A stretch of 39,002 nt of DNA from Bacteroidaceae bacterium (GTDB lineage: Bacteria > Bacteroidota > Bacteroidia > Bacteroidales > Bacteroidaceae), in the NCBI GenBank assembly GCA_017555875.1, contig JAFZFN010000028.1:1-39002 (forward strand). Direction: 5' to 3'. Below the pieces are notes generated by a model. It searched no databases and was not told where the DNA came from. It was given only the letters and a program-made list of their open reading frames with translations. Position 1 is the first letter of the stretch, and the number at the start of each line of letters is the position of its first letter. Below, one piece after another: positions 1 through 7,250 of this stretch. The position numbers and the translations under genes were made by a program.

Positions 1-88
<88 letters not shown>

Positions 89-95
89 TTTCAGA

Positions 96-130
96 AGAGA
101 GGAGTTGTCCAATGAGGATGACTCCTCTCT
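96..130 (+). terminator. rRNA operon terminator hairpin
   Basis: A perfect 10-bp stem (AGAGAGGAGT at 96-105, ACTCCTCTCT at 121-130) follows the 5S gene directly. The T-rich tail is short and interrupted. Its position argues that it ends the rRNA transcript. Confidence 0.75.
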
Positions 131-190
131 CGTCGTTTATGTATAACAGAGACTTTGGCGCTTATATTCTTGTCTTTTTAAAGTTATTTC

Positions 191-221
191 TTTCGTTTGT
201 AAAATAATATTCTTAACTTTG
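191..221 (+). promoter_or_regulatory. Bacteroidetes-type promoter for rmlC
   Basis: TTTC at 191-194, then 19 bases, then TAACTTTG at 214-221, which matches the -7 consensus TAnnTTTG exactly. Transcription would start near 228. That leaves about 18 bases before the ATG at 246 and favours it over the ATG at 237. Confidence 0.6.
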
Positions 222-245
222 AAGGTTCATACGTAAATGCAGTAT

Positions 246-794
246 ATGGAATATATATCCACTGATATAGAAGGTGTTTTCTTGATTAAGCCTCGTGTCT
301 TTAACGATGCACGTGGATATTTCGTGGAGACCTTTAAGCAAGAGGAATTTGAAGCTAATGTAGCCCCAGTGACATTTGTTCAAGATAATGAATCAATGTC
401 TACTTATGGAGTGCTCCGTGGCTTACATTACCAGAAAGGTGAGTGGAGTCAGGCTAAACTGGTACGCGTGATCAAAGGGAGAGTTCTTGATGTCGCAGTT
501 GATATGCGACGGAGTTCTCCAACTTTTGGTAAGTACGTCATGGCAGAATTGAGCGAGGAGAATAAAATGCAGTTATTTATCCCTCGTGGCTTTGCTCATG
601 GCTTTTTGGTACTGAGTAGAGAGGCGATATTTGCTTATAAAGTTGATAATGTTTATGCCCCTCATGCCGAAGCTACGGTTTTATATTCAGATAAGCAGAT
701 CGGTATTGAATGGCCTTTGTCTACGGAAGAGTTGATTCTTTCGCCAAAGGATTTAAATGCTACTCGCTTTTGCGAAGCAGAATGTTTTGAATGA
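246..794 (+). CDS. rmlC: dTDP-4-dehydrorhamnose 3,5-epimerase
   Basis: RmlC epimerises C3 and C5 of dTDP-4-keto-6-deoxyglucose in cytoplasmic dTDP-L-rhamnose synthesis, which feeds surface polysaccharides. The 182 residues show the cupin family hallmarks: RGYFVETF near the N-terminus, SYGVLRGLHYQ-like STYGVLRGLHYQ with the catalytic His, VRVIKGRVLDVAVD, and FIPRGFAHGFLVLS. Length matches the family. I chose ATG 246 because family members begin MEYI...IEGV and the promoter would leave only about 9 bases before the in-frame ATG at 237. ugd follows 27 bases later, so the two are probably cotranscribed as a nucleotide-sugar pair. No rmlA, rmlB or rmlD is visible here. Confidence 0.93.
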   Translation: MEYISTDIEGVFLIKPRVFNDARGYFVETFKQEEFEANVAPVTFVQDNESMSTYGVLRGLHYQKGEWSQAKLVRVIKGRVLDVAVDMRRSSPTFGKYVMAELSEENKMQLFIPRGFAHGFLVLSREAIFAYKVDNVYAPHAEATVLYSDKQIGIEWPLSTEELILSPKDLNATRFCEAECFE

Positions 795-821
795 TAATAC
801 GCCTTGTTAATATATAGTAAT

Positions 822-2141
822 ATGAAGATAGCGGTAGTTGGAACTGGTTATGTCGGATTGGTTACAGGAGCATGTTTTGCAGAGATAGGTGTGGATGTGA
901 CATGTGTTGATGTAGACAATGTCAAAATAGACAACCTTAATAAGGGCATAATACCTATTTATGAGCCTGGTCTTGAAGAACTGGTCGTTCGTAATGCAAA
1001 TGCTGGAAGGCTCTCGTTTACAACCTCTTTGGAGAATTGTATTGATGAGGTGGAGGTCGTGTTTTCTGCAGTAGGTACTCCTCCCGATGAGGATGGCAAC
1101 GCTGACCTTAAATACGTCTTGCAAGTTGCAAAAACTATCGGTGAGAAGATGAATAGCTATGTGCTTGTTGTAACAAAGAGCACTGTGCCGGTGGGTACGG
1201 CTAAAAAGGTACGTGAGACTATCCAAAAAGAGTTGGATAATCGAGGTGTAGATGTTGAGTTTGACGTGGCCTCTAATCCTGAATTCTTGAAAGAGGGTAA
1301 TGCGATAGATGACTTTATGAGTCCTGACCGTGTAGTGGTAGGAGTTGAGTCGGAACGTGCAAAGAAGGTGATGACAAGGCTATATAAGCCCTTTCTCATC
1401 AATAACTTCCGTGTAATGTTTATGGATATACCTTCGGCGGAGATGACCAAATATGCTGCAAATTCGATGCTGGCTACAAGGATAAGCTTTATGAATGATA
1501 TAGCGAACTTGTGTGAACTTGTTGGCGCTGATGTTAATATGGTGCGAGCAGGTATCGGAGCAGATACACGCATTGGTCGTAAGTTTCTCTATCCTGGTTG
1601 TGGCTATGGAGGTTCATGCTTCCCCAAGGATGTTAAGGCACTGATTCGCACGGCCGAACAGAATGGTTACACGATGCGAGTGCTTAATGCCGTAGAGGAG
1701 GTGAATGAGAGACAGAAAGAGGTGCTTTTTGATAAGTTACTGCATATATTTAATGGAGATCTCCAGGGTAAGACGATAGCGCTTTGGGGGCTCTCATTTA
1801 AGCCTGGCACAGATGATATGCGTGAAGCCACTTCGTTGGTGATGATTGCCAAGATGAAGGAGGCTGGGTGTAATGTGAGGGTTTATGACCCTGTTGCTAT
1901 GGATGAATGTAGACGCAGAATAGGTGATGAAGTATACTATGCAACTGATATGTATGATGCTCTTCTTGATGCTGATGCTTTAGTGTTAGTAACTGAATGG
2001 AAGGAGTTTAGATTGCCTTCGTGGAGTGTCATACGTAAGACGATGAAGCAACATTACATTGTAGATGGACGCAATATCTACGATGCGGATGAGTTGGCTG
2101 AAGCTGGATTTAATTACTCTTGTATCGGAAGGAAATGTTGA
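822..2141 (+). CDS. ugd: UDP-glucose 6-dehydrogenase
   Basis: Oxidises UDP-glucose to UDP-glucuronate with two NAD+, supplying acidic sugars for capsule or LPS. The 439-residue protein opens with the Rossmann motif GTGYVGLVTG (about residues 8-17). It has VGTPPDEDGNADL, KSTVPVGT, NPEFLKEGNAIDDFM and the catalytic-Cys motif YPGCGYGGSCFPKD, where the second Cys is the nucleophile. ALWGLSFKPGTDDMREA marks the C-terminal UDP-binding domain. ATG 822 is chosen because it puts the dinucleotide motif at the usual distance; an upstream TTG at 804 would add six atypical residues. The end overlaps tsaD by 7 bases, which suggests translational coupling. Confidence 0.95.
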   Translation: MKIAVVGTGYVGLVTGACFAEIGVDVTCVDVDNVKIDNLNKGIIPIYEPGLEELVVRNANAGRLSFTTSLENCIDEVEVVFSAVGTPPDEDGNADLKYVLQVAKTIGEKMNSYVLVVTKSTVPVGTAKKVRETIQKELDNRGVDVEFDVASNPEFLKEGNAIDDFMSPDRVVVGVESERAKKVMTRLYKPFLINNFRVMFMDIPSAEMTKYAANSMLATRISFMNDIANLCELVGADVNMVRAGIGADTRIGRKFLYPGCGYGGSCFPKDVKALIRTAEQNGYTMRVLNAVEEVNERQKEVLFDKLLHIFNGDLQGKTIALWGLSFKPGTDDMREATSLVMIAKMKEAGCNVRVYDPVAMDECRRRIGDEVYYATDMYDALLDADALVLVTEWKEFRLPSWSVIRKTMKQHYIVDGRNIYDADELAEAGFNYSCIGRKC

Positions 2142-3163
2142 AGGATATAATTATACTCGGAATAGAGTCCTCGTGTGATGACACCTCTGCCGCGGTGATT
2201 AAAAATGGGGAGTTGTTGTCTAACGTTACAGCTAGTCAAGCTGTGCATGAGTGTTATGGTGGCGTCGTGCCCGAATTGGCTTCGCGTGCACATGAAAAGA
2301 ATATTGTGCCTGTCGTGGATCAAGCGTTGAAGAAGGCTGGGATTACAAAGGAGCAGCTTTCTGCGGTCGCATTTACTCGCGGTCCCGGCTTGATGGGCTC
2401 TCTCTTGGTTGGAGTGTCTTTCGCAAAGGGGTTTGCGAGATCGCTGGGTATTCCTATGATTGATGTCAACCATCTTCAAGGTCATGTGTTGGCTCATTTT
2501 ATTCAAGAGCCAGAGGTCAAGAAAGAGGTGCCTAACTATCCCTTCCTTTGCTTACTGGTGTCGGGAGGAAACTCGCAGATTGTGCTCGTGAAGGCTTATA
2601 ATGATATGGAAATCATCGGGCAGACAATAGATGATGCTGCTGGAGAGGCAATTGATAAGTGTTCGAAAGTGATGGGGCTGGGATATCCGGGAGGACCAAT
2701 CATTGATAAATTGGCTAGACAAGGAAACCCGAAGGCTTTTGCATTCAGCAAACCCAATATCGCTGGCTATGATTATAGTTTTAGTGGTCTGAAGACTTCG
2801 TTCCTCTATTTCTTGAGAGATCAATTGAAAGAAAATCCTGATTTTATAGAGCAGAATAAAGAAGACTTGGCAGCTTCGCTCGAAGCTACCATCGTGGATA
2901 TTCTAATGAAAAAACTACGATTGGCGGCAAAGAACTATGGTGTCAAAGATGTTGCTGTTGCTGGGGGTGTCTCGGCTAATACGGGGCTCCGCAATGCCTT
3001 CCTTGATCATGGACGTCGCTACAAGTGGAATGTCTATATCCCGAAGTTTGGATATACGACCGATAATGCGGCCATGATAGCAATTACAGGGTATTACAAA
3101 TATATGGACGGAGAGTTCTGTAGTATTGATAAACCGGCCTATTCGCGAGTGGGTTTAGGATGA
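2135..3163 (+). CDS. tsaD: tRNA N6-threonylcarbamoyladenosine transferase TsaD
   Basis: Catalytic subunit that, with TsaB and TsaE, transfers threonylcarbamoyl to A37 of ANN-decoding tRNAs. The 342-residue ASKHA-fold protein shows SSCDDTSAAV at the start, ASRAHEKNI and NHLQGHV (metal-binding His residues), VSGGNSQIVL, DDAAGEAIDK, GLGYPGGP, YSFSGLKTS, AGGVSANTGLR and TTDNAAMIA near the end. The start is ATG 2135, preceded by GGAAGG at 2127-2132, an unusually good Shine-Dalgarno for this phylum. An upstream TTG at 2120 is in frame but lacks the family N-terminus. It overlaps ugd by 7 bases, joining an essential tRNA-modification gene to the sugar genes. Confidence 0.96.
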   Translation: MLKDIIILGIESSCDDTSAAVIKNGELLSNVTASQAVHECYGGVVPELASRAHEKNIVPVVDQALKKAGITKEQLSAVAFTRGPGLMGSLLVGVSFAKGFARSLGIPMIDVNHLQGHVLAHFIQEPEVKKEVPNYPFLCLLVSGGNSQIVLVKAYNDMEIIGQTIDDAAGEAIDKCSKVMGLGYPGGPIIDKLARQGNPKAFAFSKPNIAGYDYSFSGLKTSFLYFLRDQLKENPDFIEQNKEDLAASLEATIVDILMKKLRLAAKNYGVKDVAVAGGVSANTGLRNAFLDHGRRYKWNVYIPKFGYTTDNAAMIAITGYYKYMDGEFCSIDKPAYSRVGLG

Positions 3164-3227
3164 ATGTTTTGCGGATAGACCGAAAAGCAGAAAAACATTG
3201 TCTGAGACGAAATTAGTGGCTGATTTA

Positions 3228-3259
3228 TTTGGCTATGTCGCAAAAAAGTAGTTACTTTG
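3228..3259 (+). promoter_or_regulatory. Promoter of the rpmB-rpmG-DUF4295 operon
   Basis: TTTG at 3228-3231, a 20-base spacer, then TTACTTTG at 3252-3259, one mismatch from TAnnTTTG. The predicted start near 3266 leaves a leader of about 45 bases before rpmB, with no obvious Shine-Dalgarno. Confidence 0.65.
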
Positions 3260-3310
3260 CACGCTGAAATTTGAATGCAGAGAAAATAAACATCAAAATA
3301 ATAGATCGAA

Positions 3311-3571
3311 ATGTCTAAGATTTGTCAAATTACCGGTAAGAAGGCCATGATTGGCAACAACGTTTCGCACTCAAAGCGTCGCACAAAGCGCACTTTCGAG
3401 GTGAACTTGTTTAGAAAGAAATTCTTCTATGTAGAAGAGAATTGTTGGATTCAGTTGCGCTTGAGCGCCGCTGGTCTTCGTTTGATTAACAAGAAAGGTT
3501 TGGATGCAGCTTTGAAGCAGGCTTTTGCTGAGGGTCATTGCACTCCGAACGATATTAAAGTAATTGCGTAA
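3311..3571 (+). CDS. rpmB: 50S ribosomal protein L28 (bL28)
   Basis: Structural protein of the large ribosomal subunit. The 86 residues begin [21 protein letters not shown], followed by the basic [11 protein letters not shown] stretch and [17 protein letters not shown], all typical of bL28. The N-terminal Cys motif is reduced to one Cys at position 5, so it looks like a zinc-free form. It is first in a three-gene operon with rpmG (15-base gap) and the DUF4295 gene. It starts at the only sensible ATG, 45 bases after the predicted transcription start. Confidence 0.96.
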   Translation: MSKICQITGKKAMIGNNVSHSKRRTKRTFEVNLFRKKFFYVEENCWIQLRLSAAGLRLINKKGLDAALKQAFAEGHCTPNDIKVIA

Positions 3572-3586
3572 AGGAGGGATCTGATT

Positions 3587-3775
3587 ATGGCAAAGAAAGT
3601 AAAAGGTAACAGAGTTCAAGTTATCCTCGAGTGCACAGAGCACAAGGAGAGCGGTATGCCGGGTACATCTCGTTATATCACCACTAAGAACAGAAAGAAC
3701 ACAACTGAGAGATTGGAGTTGAAGAAGTACAATCCTATCTTGAAGCGTGTGACAGTTCATAAGGAAATTAAGTAA
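3587..3775 (+). CDS. rpmG: 50S ribosomal protein L33 (bL33)
   Basis: Small large-subunit protein near the E site. The 62 residues begin [19 protein letters not shown] and include [25 protein letters not shown], the family signature. It lacks the CxxC pairs of zinc-binding forms. AGGAGG at 3572-3577 lies directly after the rpmB stop, 9 bases before the ATG. Such a full Shine-Dalgarno is rare in Bacteroidetes, where the anti-Shine-Dalgarno is reported to be sequestered. It is cotranscribed with rpmB and the DUF4295 gene. Confidence 0.96.
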   Translation: MAKKVKGNRVQVILECTEHKESGMPGTSRYITTKNRKNTTERLELKKYNPILKRVTVHKEIK

Positions 3776-3801
3776 TCACACCCTTAAAATAGTATAAGAC
3801 T

Positions 3802-3954
3802 ATGGCAAAGAAAGCGGTTGCATCTCTTCAAACGGGTAAGTCAGCTTCTTACTCAAAGGTAATCAAGATGGTAAAGTCTCCTAAGACTGGTGCTTACATC
3901 TTCGATGAGCAGATGGTTCCTTCTGAGAAGGTTCAAGAGTATATCAAGAAGTAA
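3802..3954 (+). CDS. DUF4295 family small basic protein
   Basis: A 50-codon gene. The product starts MAKKAVASLQTGKSASYSKV, continues with IKMVKSPKTGAYIFDEQMV and ends EKVQEYIKK. Bacteroidetes carry this DUF4295 microprotein directly after L28 and L33, as here (26-base gap). The ribosomal operon, high Lys content and small size point to a ribosome-associated role. I recall, without being able to verify it, a homologue modelled as an extra large-subunit protein in a flavobacterial ribosome structure. The coding call is firm from position and family resemblance; the function is inferred. A terminator follows 22 bases later. Confidence 0.88.
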   Translation: MAKKAVASLQTGKSASYSKVIKMVKSPKTGAYIFDEQMVPSEKVQEYIKK

Positions 3955-3976
3955 TTGATAATACATATGCATAAGC

Positions 3977-4006
3977 GAAGCCCTGCAACCCGCGTTGTGG
4001 GGCTTC
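3977..4006 (+). terminator. Terminator of the rpmB operon
   Basis: The stem GAAGCCC (3977-3983) pairs with GGGCTTC (4000-4006) and can extend with GCAA/TTGT around a short loop. It is followed by TTGTTATT. The location after the last small gene fits intrinsic termination. Confidence 0.75.
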
Positions 4007-4092
4007 TTGTTATTCTATTTGCTGTAATCAGCATTGGAATAAGAGGAGAGAGAAAATAATTTTACGACACCATTTTTTTTTTATTCTTTCAA

Positions 4093-4671
4093 GTGGATAT
4101 AGGTTTTCTTAATCGTTTTGAAGAAAAGATACAGAGCGAGTTGCTCCGCCTCTGTACATCGCGTGGTATGCTCAATGGTTCATTGCTCGCAACTGATGAT
4201 GTTACTGAACATTGGAATGTGCTGGCTCCCGAGTATGTAGCTGATGCTGTAGGCCAAATAGCGGATTATCCTACTGTATCCGTGGCATGGGCTGGTTATT
4301 TAGGACTGGCGGTGGCTCATGGTTGGGATGCTAATTGGGAGGTATGTGTGCGTACGGCCTATAAGCAATATTACGGTGCGCAAGGTTTTGATGATATGGA
4401 TGAGCATATCGTACAGCATGTACTTGGACTGGAGCTGGAGAGCAAAGAGGCTAAGGATCTAGAGGTAATAATACGCAGTTGTGCTCAGATGGCCGTTACG
4501 CTCATTCGTCGTGAACAGATTGAGCCTCAGAGCCCCATGGCTTTTCATGTGTTTGCACGTGCTATCAAGGTAATGTATCGAATCGGAGCAGCTCTGGAAC
4601 TGAAACGTTTAGGTTATAAGTTTGAGGAGATGAAGTTGCCTCCTCATTTTGGTACTATGCCTGAGTGCTGA
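4093..4671 (+). CDS. Conserved-looking protein of unknown function
   Basis: Not recognised. A 192-residue soluble protein rich in Ala, Glu and aromatic residues, predicted mostly helical, with no signal peptide. Features include HWNVLAPEYVADAV (about 41-54), a stretch of alternating small and aromatic residues VAWAGYLGLAVAHGWDANW (about 64-82), QYYGAQGFDDMDEHIVQHVLGL (about 92-113) and a conserved-looking end KLPPHFGTMPEC. The start is a GTG at 4093 just after a run of ten T; ATG 4168 is the next option and would drop a well-formed amphipathic N-terminus. A weak promoter (ATTG, 20 bases, TAATTTTA) may precede it. It stands alone between two terminators. Codon use matches the neighbours, so it is probably a genuine vertical gene. 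Confidence 0.8.
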   Translation: MDIGFLNRFEEKIQSELLRLCTSRGMLNGSLLATDDVTEHWNVLAPEYVADAVGQIADYPTVSVAWAGYLGLAVAHGWDANWEVCVRTAYKQYYGAQGFDDMDEHIVQHVLGLELESKEAKDLEVIIRSCAQMAVTLIRREQIEPQSPMAFHVFARAIKVMYRIGAALELKRLGYKFEEMKLPPHFGTMPEC

Positions 4672-4680
4672 TTTCCCTTT

Positions 4681-4723
4681 AAAATAATAATCCCCCAACT
4701 AAAAACTGGGGGATTATTATTTT
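4681..4723. terminator. Bidirectional terminator
   Basis: A perfect 17-bp stem (4681-4697 with 4707-4723) has an A-rich outer part, a CCCCC/GGGGG core and T/A runs on both flanks. It can terminate the unknown plus-strand gene and folD, which converge here. Confidence 0.92.
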
Positions 4724-4737
4724 TACATGATATCTGC

Positions 4738-5619
4738 TTATTTGTAAATAGCTTTAGTTCCCGCTAGTAGCGTGTTCATCATTAGGGATACGATGGTCAT
4801 AGGTCCTACACCGCCTGGTACGGGAGTGATATATGAGCACTTAGGTGCTACCTCTTCAAATTTCACGTCTCCCGTGAGCTTAAACCCACTTTTGCGTGTA
4901 GCGTCGGGTACTCGAGTAGTGCCTACGTCAATGACTACTGCTCCCTCCTTTACCATATCGGCAGTCACGAAGTTGGGTTGTCCCATGGCCGCGATGAGTA
5001 TGTCTGCTTCTCTACACTCCTTTACGAGATCCTTGGAACGGCTATGGCATACAGTAACAGTGGCATCTCCAGGGTAAACCTTCTGCATCATAAGAGTGGC
5101 CATGGGCTTTCCTACGATGTTGCTACGTCCTAGGATTACGCATTTCTTACCTGATGTCTCGATGTTGTAGCGTTTGAGTAGCTGTAATATGCCGTTAGGA
5201 GTGGCTGATACAAAACAGGGAAGTCCGATAGAGAGACGGCCCACGTTGATAGGATTAAAGCCATCTACGTCCTTACGGTAGTCAATCGCCTCGATGATAC
5301 GTTGCTCATTGATGTGTCGTGGCAAGGGAAGCTGTACGATAAAACCATCTACGTCAGCGTCTTTGTTTAGACGTTCTATCTCTGCAAGTAGGGTGTCTTC
5401 GGTAATATCGCTTTCAAATCGAATGAGCGATGATGCGAAGCCACATGCCTCACATGCTTTAACCTTGTTGGCTACATAGGTTTCGCTGCCACCATCGTGG
5501 CCTACAAGGATGGCTGCAAGATGAGGACGCTTTTCACCGCAAGCTACACGTTCTGCTACTTCAGCTGCAATTTCTTGCTTTATCTGATCAGATATGGCCT
5601 TTCCGTCAATTAATGTCAT
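4738..5619 (-). CDS. folD: Bifunctional methylene-THF dehydrogenase / methenyl-THF cyclohydrolase
   Basis: FolD interconverts 5,10-methylene-, methenyl- and 10-formyl-tetrahydrofolate in the cytoplasm. The 293 residues contain [14 protein letters not shown] with the YxxxK catalytic Lys (about 49-62), [28 protein letters not shown], the NADP-binding [11 protein letters not shown] and [10 protein letters not shown] near the C-terminus. Length and order match the family. It lies downstream of ffh on the same strand across 139 bases, which contain a palindromic repeat element ending 6 bases before its start codon. It links functionally to the thyA-folA-metH operon elsewhere in the window. Confidence 0.96.
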   Translation of the reverse strand: MTLIDGKAISDQIKQEIAAEVAERVACGEKRPHLAAILVGHDGGSETYVANKVKACEACGFASSLIRFESDITEDTLLAEIERLNKDADVDGFIVQLPLPRHINEQRIIEAIDYRKDVDGFNPINVGRLSIGLPCFVSATPNGILQLLKRYNIETSGKKCVILGRSNIVGKPMATLMMQKVYPGDATVTVCHSRSKDLVKECREADILIAAMGQPNFVTADMVKEGAVVIDVGTTRVPDATRKSGFKLTGDVKFEEVAPKCSYITPVPGGVGPMTIVSLMMNTLLAGTKAIYK

Positions 5620-5625
5620 AGTGTT

Positions 5626-5751
5626 ACACCTTTTTCCCTACCTCCCTTAAAAGGGGCTTACAATCATCGCAGGGTATAAGAACTTTGGGGTTTTACTATC
5701 ATTTGTTCGCTGGTCTCCGCTCCTCTCTTTGGGGGAAGGGTAGTGGAGGAC
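5626..5751. repeat. Two-armed GC-rich palindromic element (degenerate copy)
   Basis: The ffh-folD gap has a left arm with CCTCCCTTAAAAGGGG at 5641-5656 and a right arm with CTCTCTTTGGGGGAAGGG (about 5723-5740) followed by the G-rich tail TAGTGGAGGAC. The two arms point away from each other across about 60 bases. The layout matches the better-preserved elements at 36859-37022 and 38469-38589. No coding potential is visible. Membership in the family is inferred from layout, since the primary sequence has diverged. Confidence 0.45.
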
Positions 5752-5758
5752 ATACGTT

Positions 5759-7084
5759 TTATCTTCTAAACTTAGGCATTCCCATCTTACCCATGGGCAT
5801 GTTTGCAACATTTTTCATCATCTTGCGGGTCTGTTCGAATTGCTTGAGTAAACGGTTTACCTCTTGTATGTTTGTTCCGCTTCCCTTGGCAATACGTTGA
5901 CGACGGCTACCATTGATGGCTTCGGGATGACTTCTCTCATAGGGGGTCATAGAATAGATGATGGCCTCTACGCTCTTGAAAGCATTGTCGTCAATGTCGA
6001 GGTCTTTGATTTGTTTGCCAACGCCAGGAATCATACCCATGAGATCCTTGATATTACCCATCTTTTTGATTTGAGCAATCTGGGCAAGGAAGTCGTTGAA
6101 GTCAAACTGGTTGCGTGCAAGTTTCTTTGTCAGCTTGCGGGCCTCTTCTTCGTCAAACTGTTCTTGAGCGCGCTCTACGAGTGAGACGATGTCTCCCATG
6201 CCGAGGATACGGTCGGCCATACGTGCGGGATGGAATACATCCAACGCTTCAAGCTTCTCACCCGTACCGACAAACATGATAGGCTTGTTCACTACGGTGC
6301 GTATAGACAAAGCTGCACCGCCGCGAGTGTCGCCATCGAGTTTGGTAAGTACTACACCATCAAAGTCGAGTCTGTCATTAAATTCCTTGGCGGTATTAAC
6401 AGCATCCTGACCAGTCATGGCATCTACCACGAAGAGAATCTGATCGGGGTCTACGGCGTCCTTGATGGCTGCAATCTCGCGCATCATCTGTTCATCGACT
6501 GCAAGGCGACCTGCGGTATCGATGATTACCACGTCGTGGTTCTTTGCCTTTGCTTCTTTGATGGCGTTTAATGCAATCTCTATGGGGTTTTTGTTTCCCT
6601 CTTCCTTGTAAACGGGAACCTCTATTTGTTCGCCAAGAACAGTCAACTGGTCAATAGCTGCGGGACGATATACGTCGCAAGCAGCGAGTAAGGGGCGACG
6701 ATGTTTCTTGTTCTTGAGCATCAATGCCAACTTACCTGACATGGTGGTTTTACCAGAACCTTGCAGACCGCTCATGAGGATAACAGAAGGGCGGCCCTTG
6801 AGCTCTAGCTCCACGGCCTCACCGCCCATGAGCGCAGCGAGCTCATCGTGTACGATCTTTACCATCAACTGGCTGGGGCGCACTGAGGTCAGTACGTCTT
6901 GGCCTAATGCTTTCTCTTTTACGGTGTCGGTAAAAGATTTTGCAACTTTATAGTTCACGTCGGCGTCAAGCAACGCTTTGCGTACGTCTTTGAGTGTTTC
7001 GGCAACGTTGACTTCTGTGATTTTGCCTTCACCTTTCAGTATCTTGAATGATCTTTCGAGTCTTTCGCTTAGGTTTTCAAACAT
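5759..7084 (-). CDS. ffh: Signal recognition particle protein Ffh (SRP54)
   Basis: GTPase that with the SRP RNA binds hydrophobic nascent chains and docks with FtsY at the membrane. The 441 residues contain an N domain (1-90), then the G domain with P-loop GLQGSGKTT (about 108-116), DVYRPAAIDQL, DTAGRL and TKLDGDTRGG. The Met-rich M domain follows, with GMIPGVGKQIK, SMTPYERSHPE, GSRRQRIAKGSG (RNA-binding) and a tail rich in Met (MMKNVANMPMGKMGMPKF). Length is typical. It has its own promoter at 7115-7146 and is followed by folD on the same strand. No SRP RNA gene is visible in the window. Confidence 0.97.
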   Translation of the reverse strand: MFENLSERLERSFKILKGEGKITEVNVAETLKDVRKALLDADVNYKVAKSFTDTVKEKALGQDVLTSVRPSQLMVKIVHDELAALMGGEAVELELKGRPSVILMSGLQGSGKTTMSGKLALMLKNKKHRRPLLAACDVYRPAAIDQLTVLGEQIEVPVYKEEGNKNPIEIALNAIKEAKAKNHDVVIIDTAGRLAVDEQMMREIAAIKDAVDPDQILFVVDAMTGQDAVNTAKEFNDRLDFDGVVLTKLDGDTRGGAALSIRTVVNKPIMFVGTGEKLEALDVFHPARMADRILGMGDIVSLVERAQEQFDEEEARKLTKKLARNQFDFNDFLAQIAQIKKMGNIKDLMGMIPGVGKQIKDLDIDDNAFKSVEAIIYSMTPYERSHPEAINGSRRQRIAKGSGTNIQEVNRLLKQFEQTRKMMKNVANMPMGKMGMPKFRR

Positions 7085-7114
7085 AGTGTTTTTGCGTTTT
7101 GTTTAATTAAGCTA

Positions 7115-7146
7115 CAAAGATAGTGTAAGGCGAGAAAAAAAGCAAG
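7115..7146 (-). promoter_or_regulatory. ffh promoter
   Basis: On the minus strand, CTTG (7146-7143), a 20-base spacer, then TATCTTTG (7122-7115), a perfect TAnnTTTG. The start would fall near 7108, about 24 bases before the ffh ATG. Confidence 0.65.
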
Positions 7147-7250
7147 TTTACTTGTGATTTTCCCTCCCATAGCTTTATCAAGAAGTTGTTATATGGCTAA
7201 ATGTCTGGTCTCTTTCCTTTCTTGTTTTAGAAATATGTTACCCACAGATG

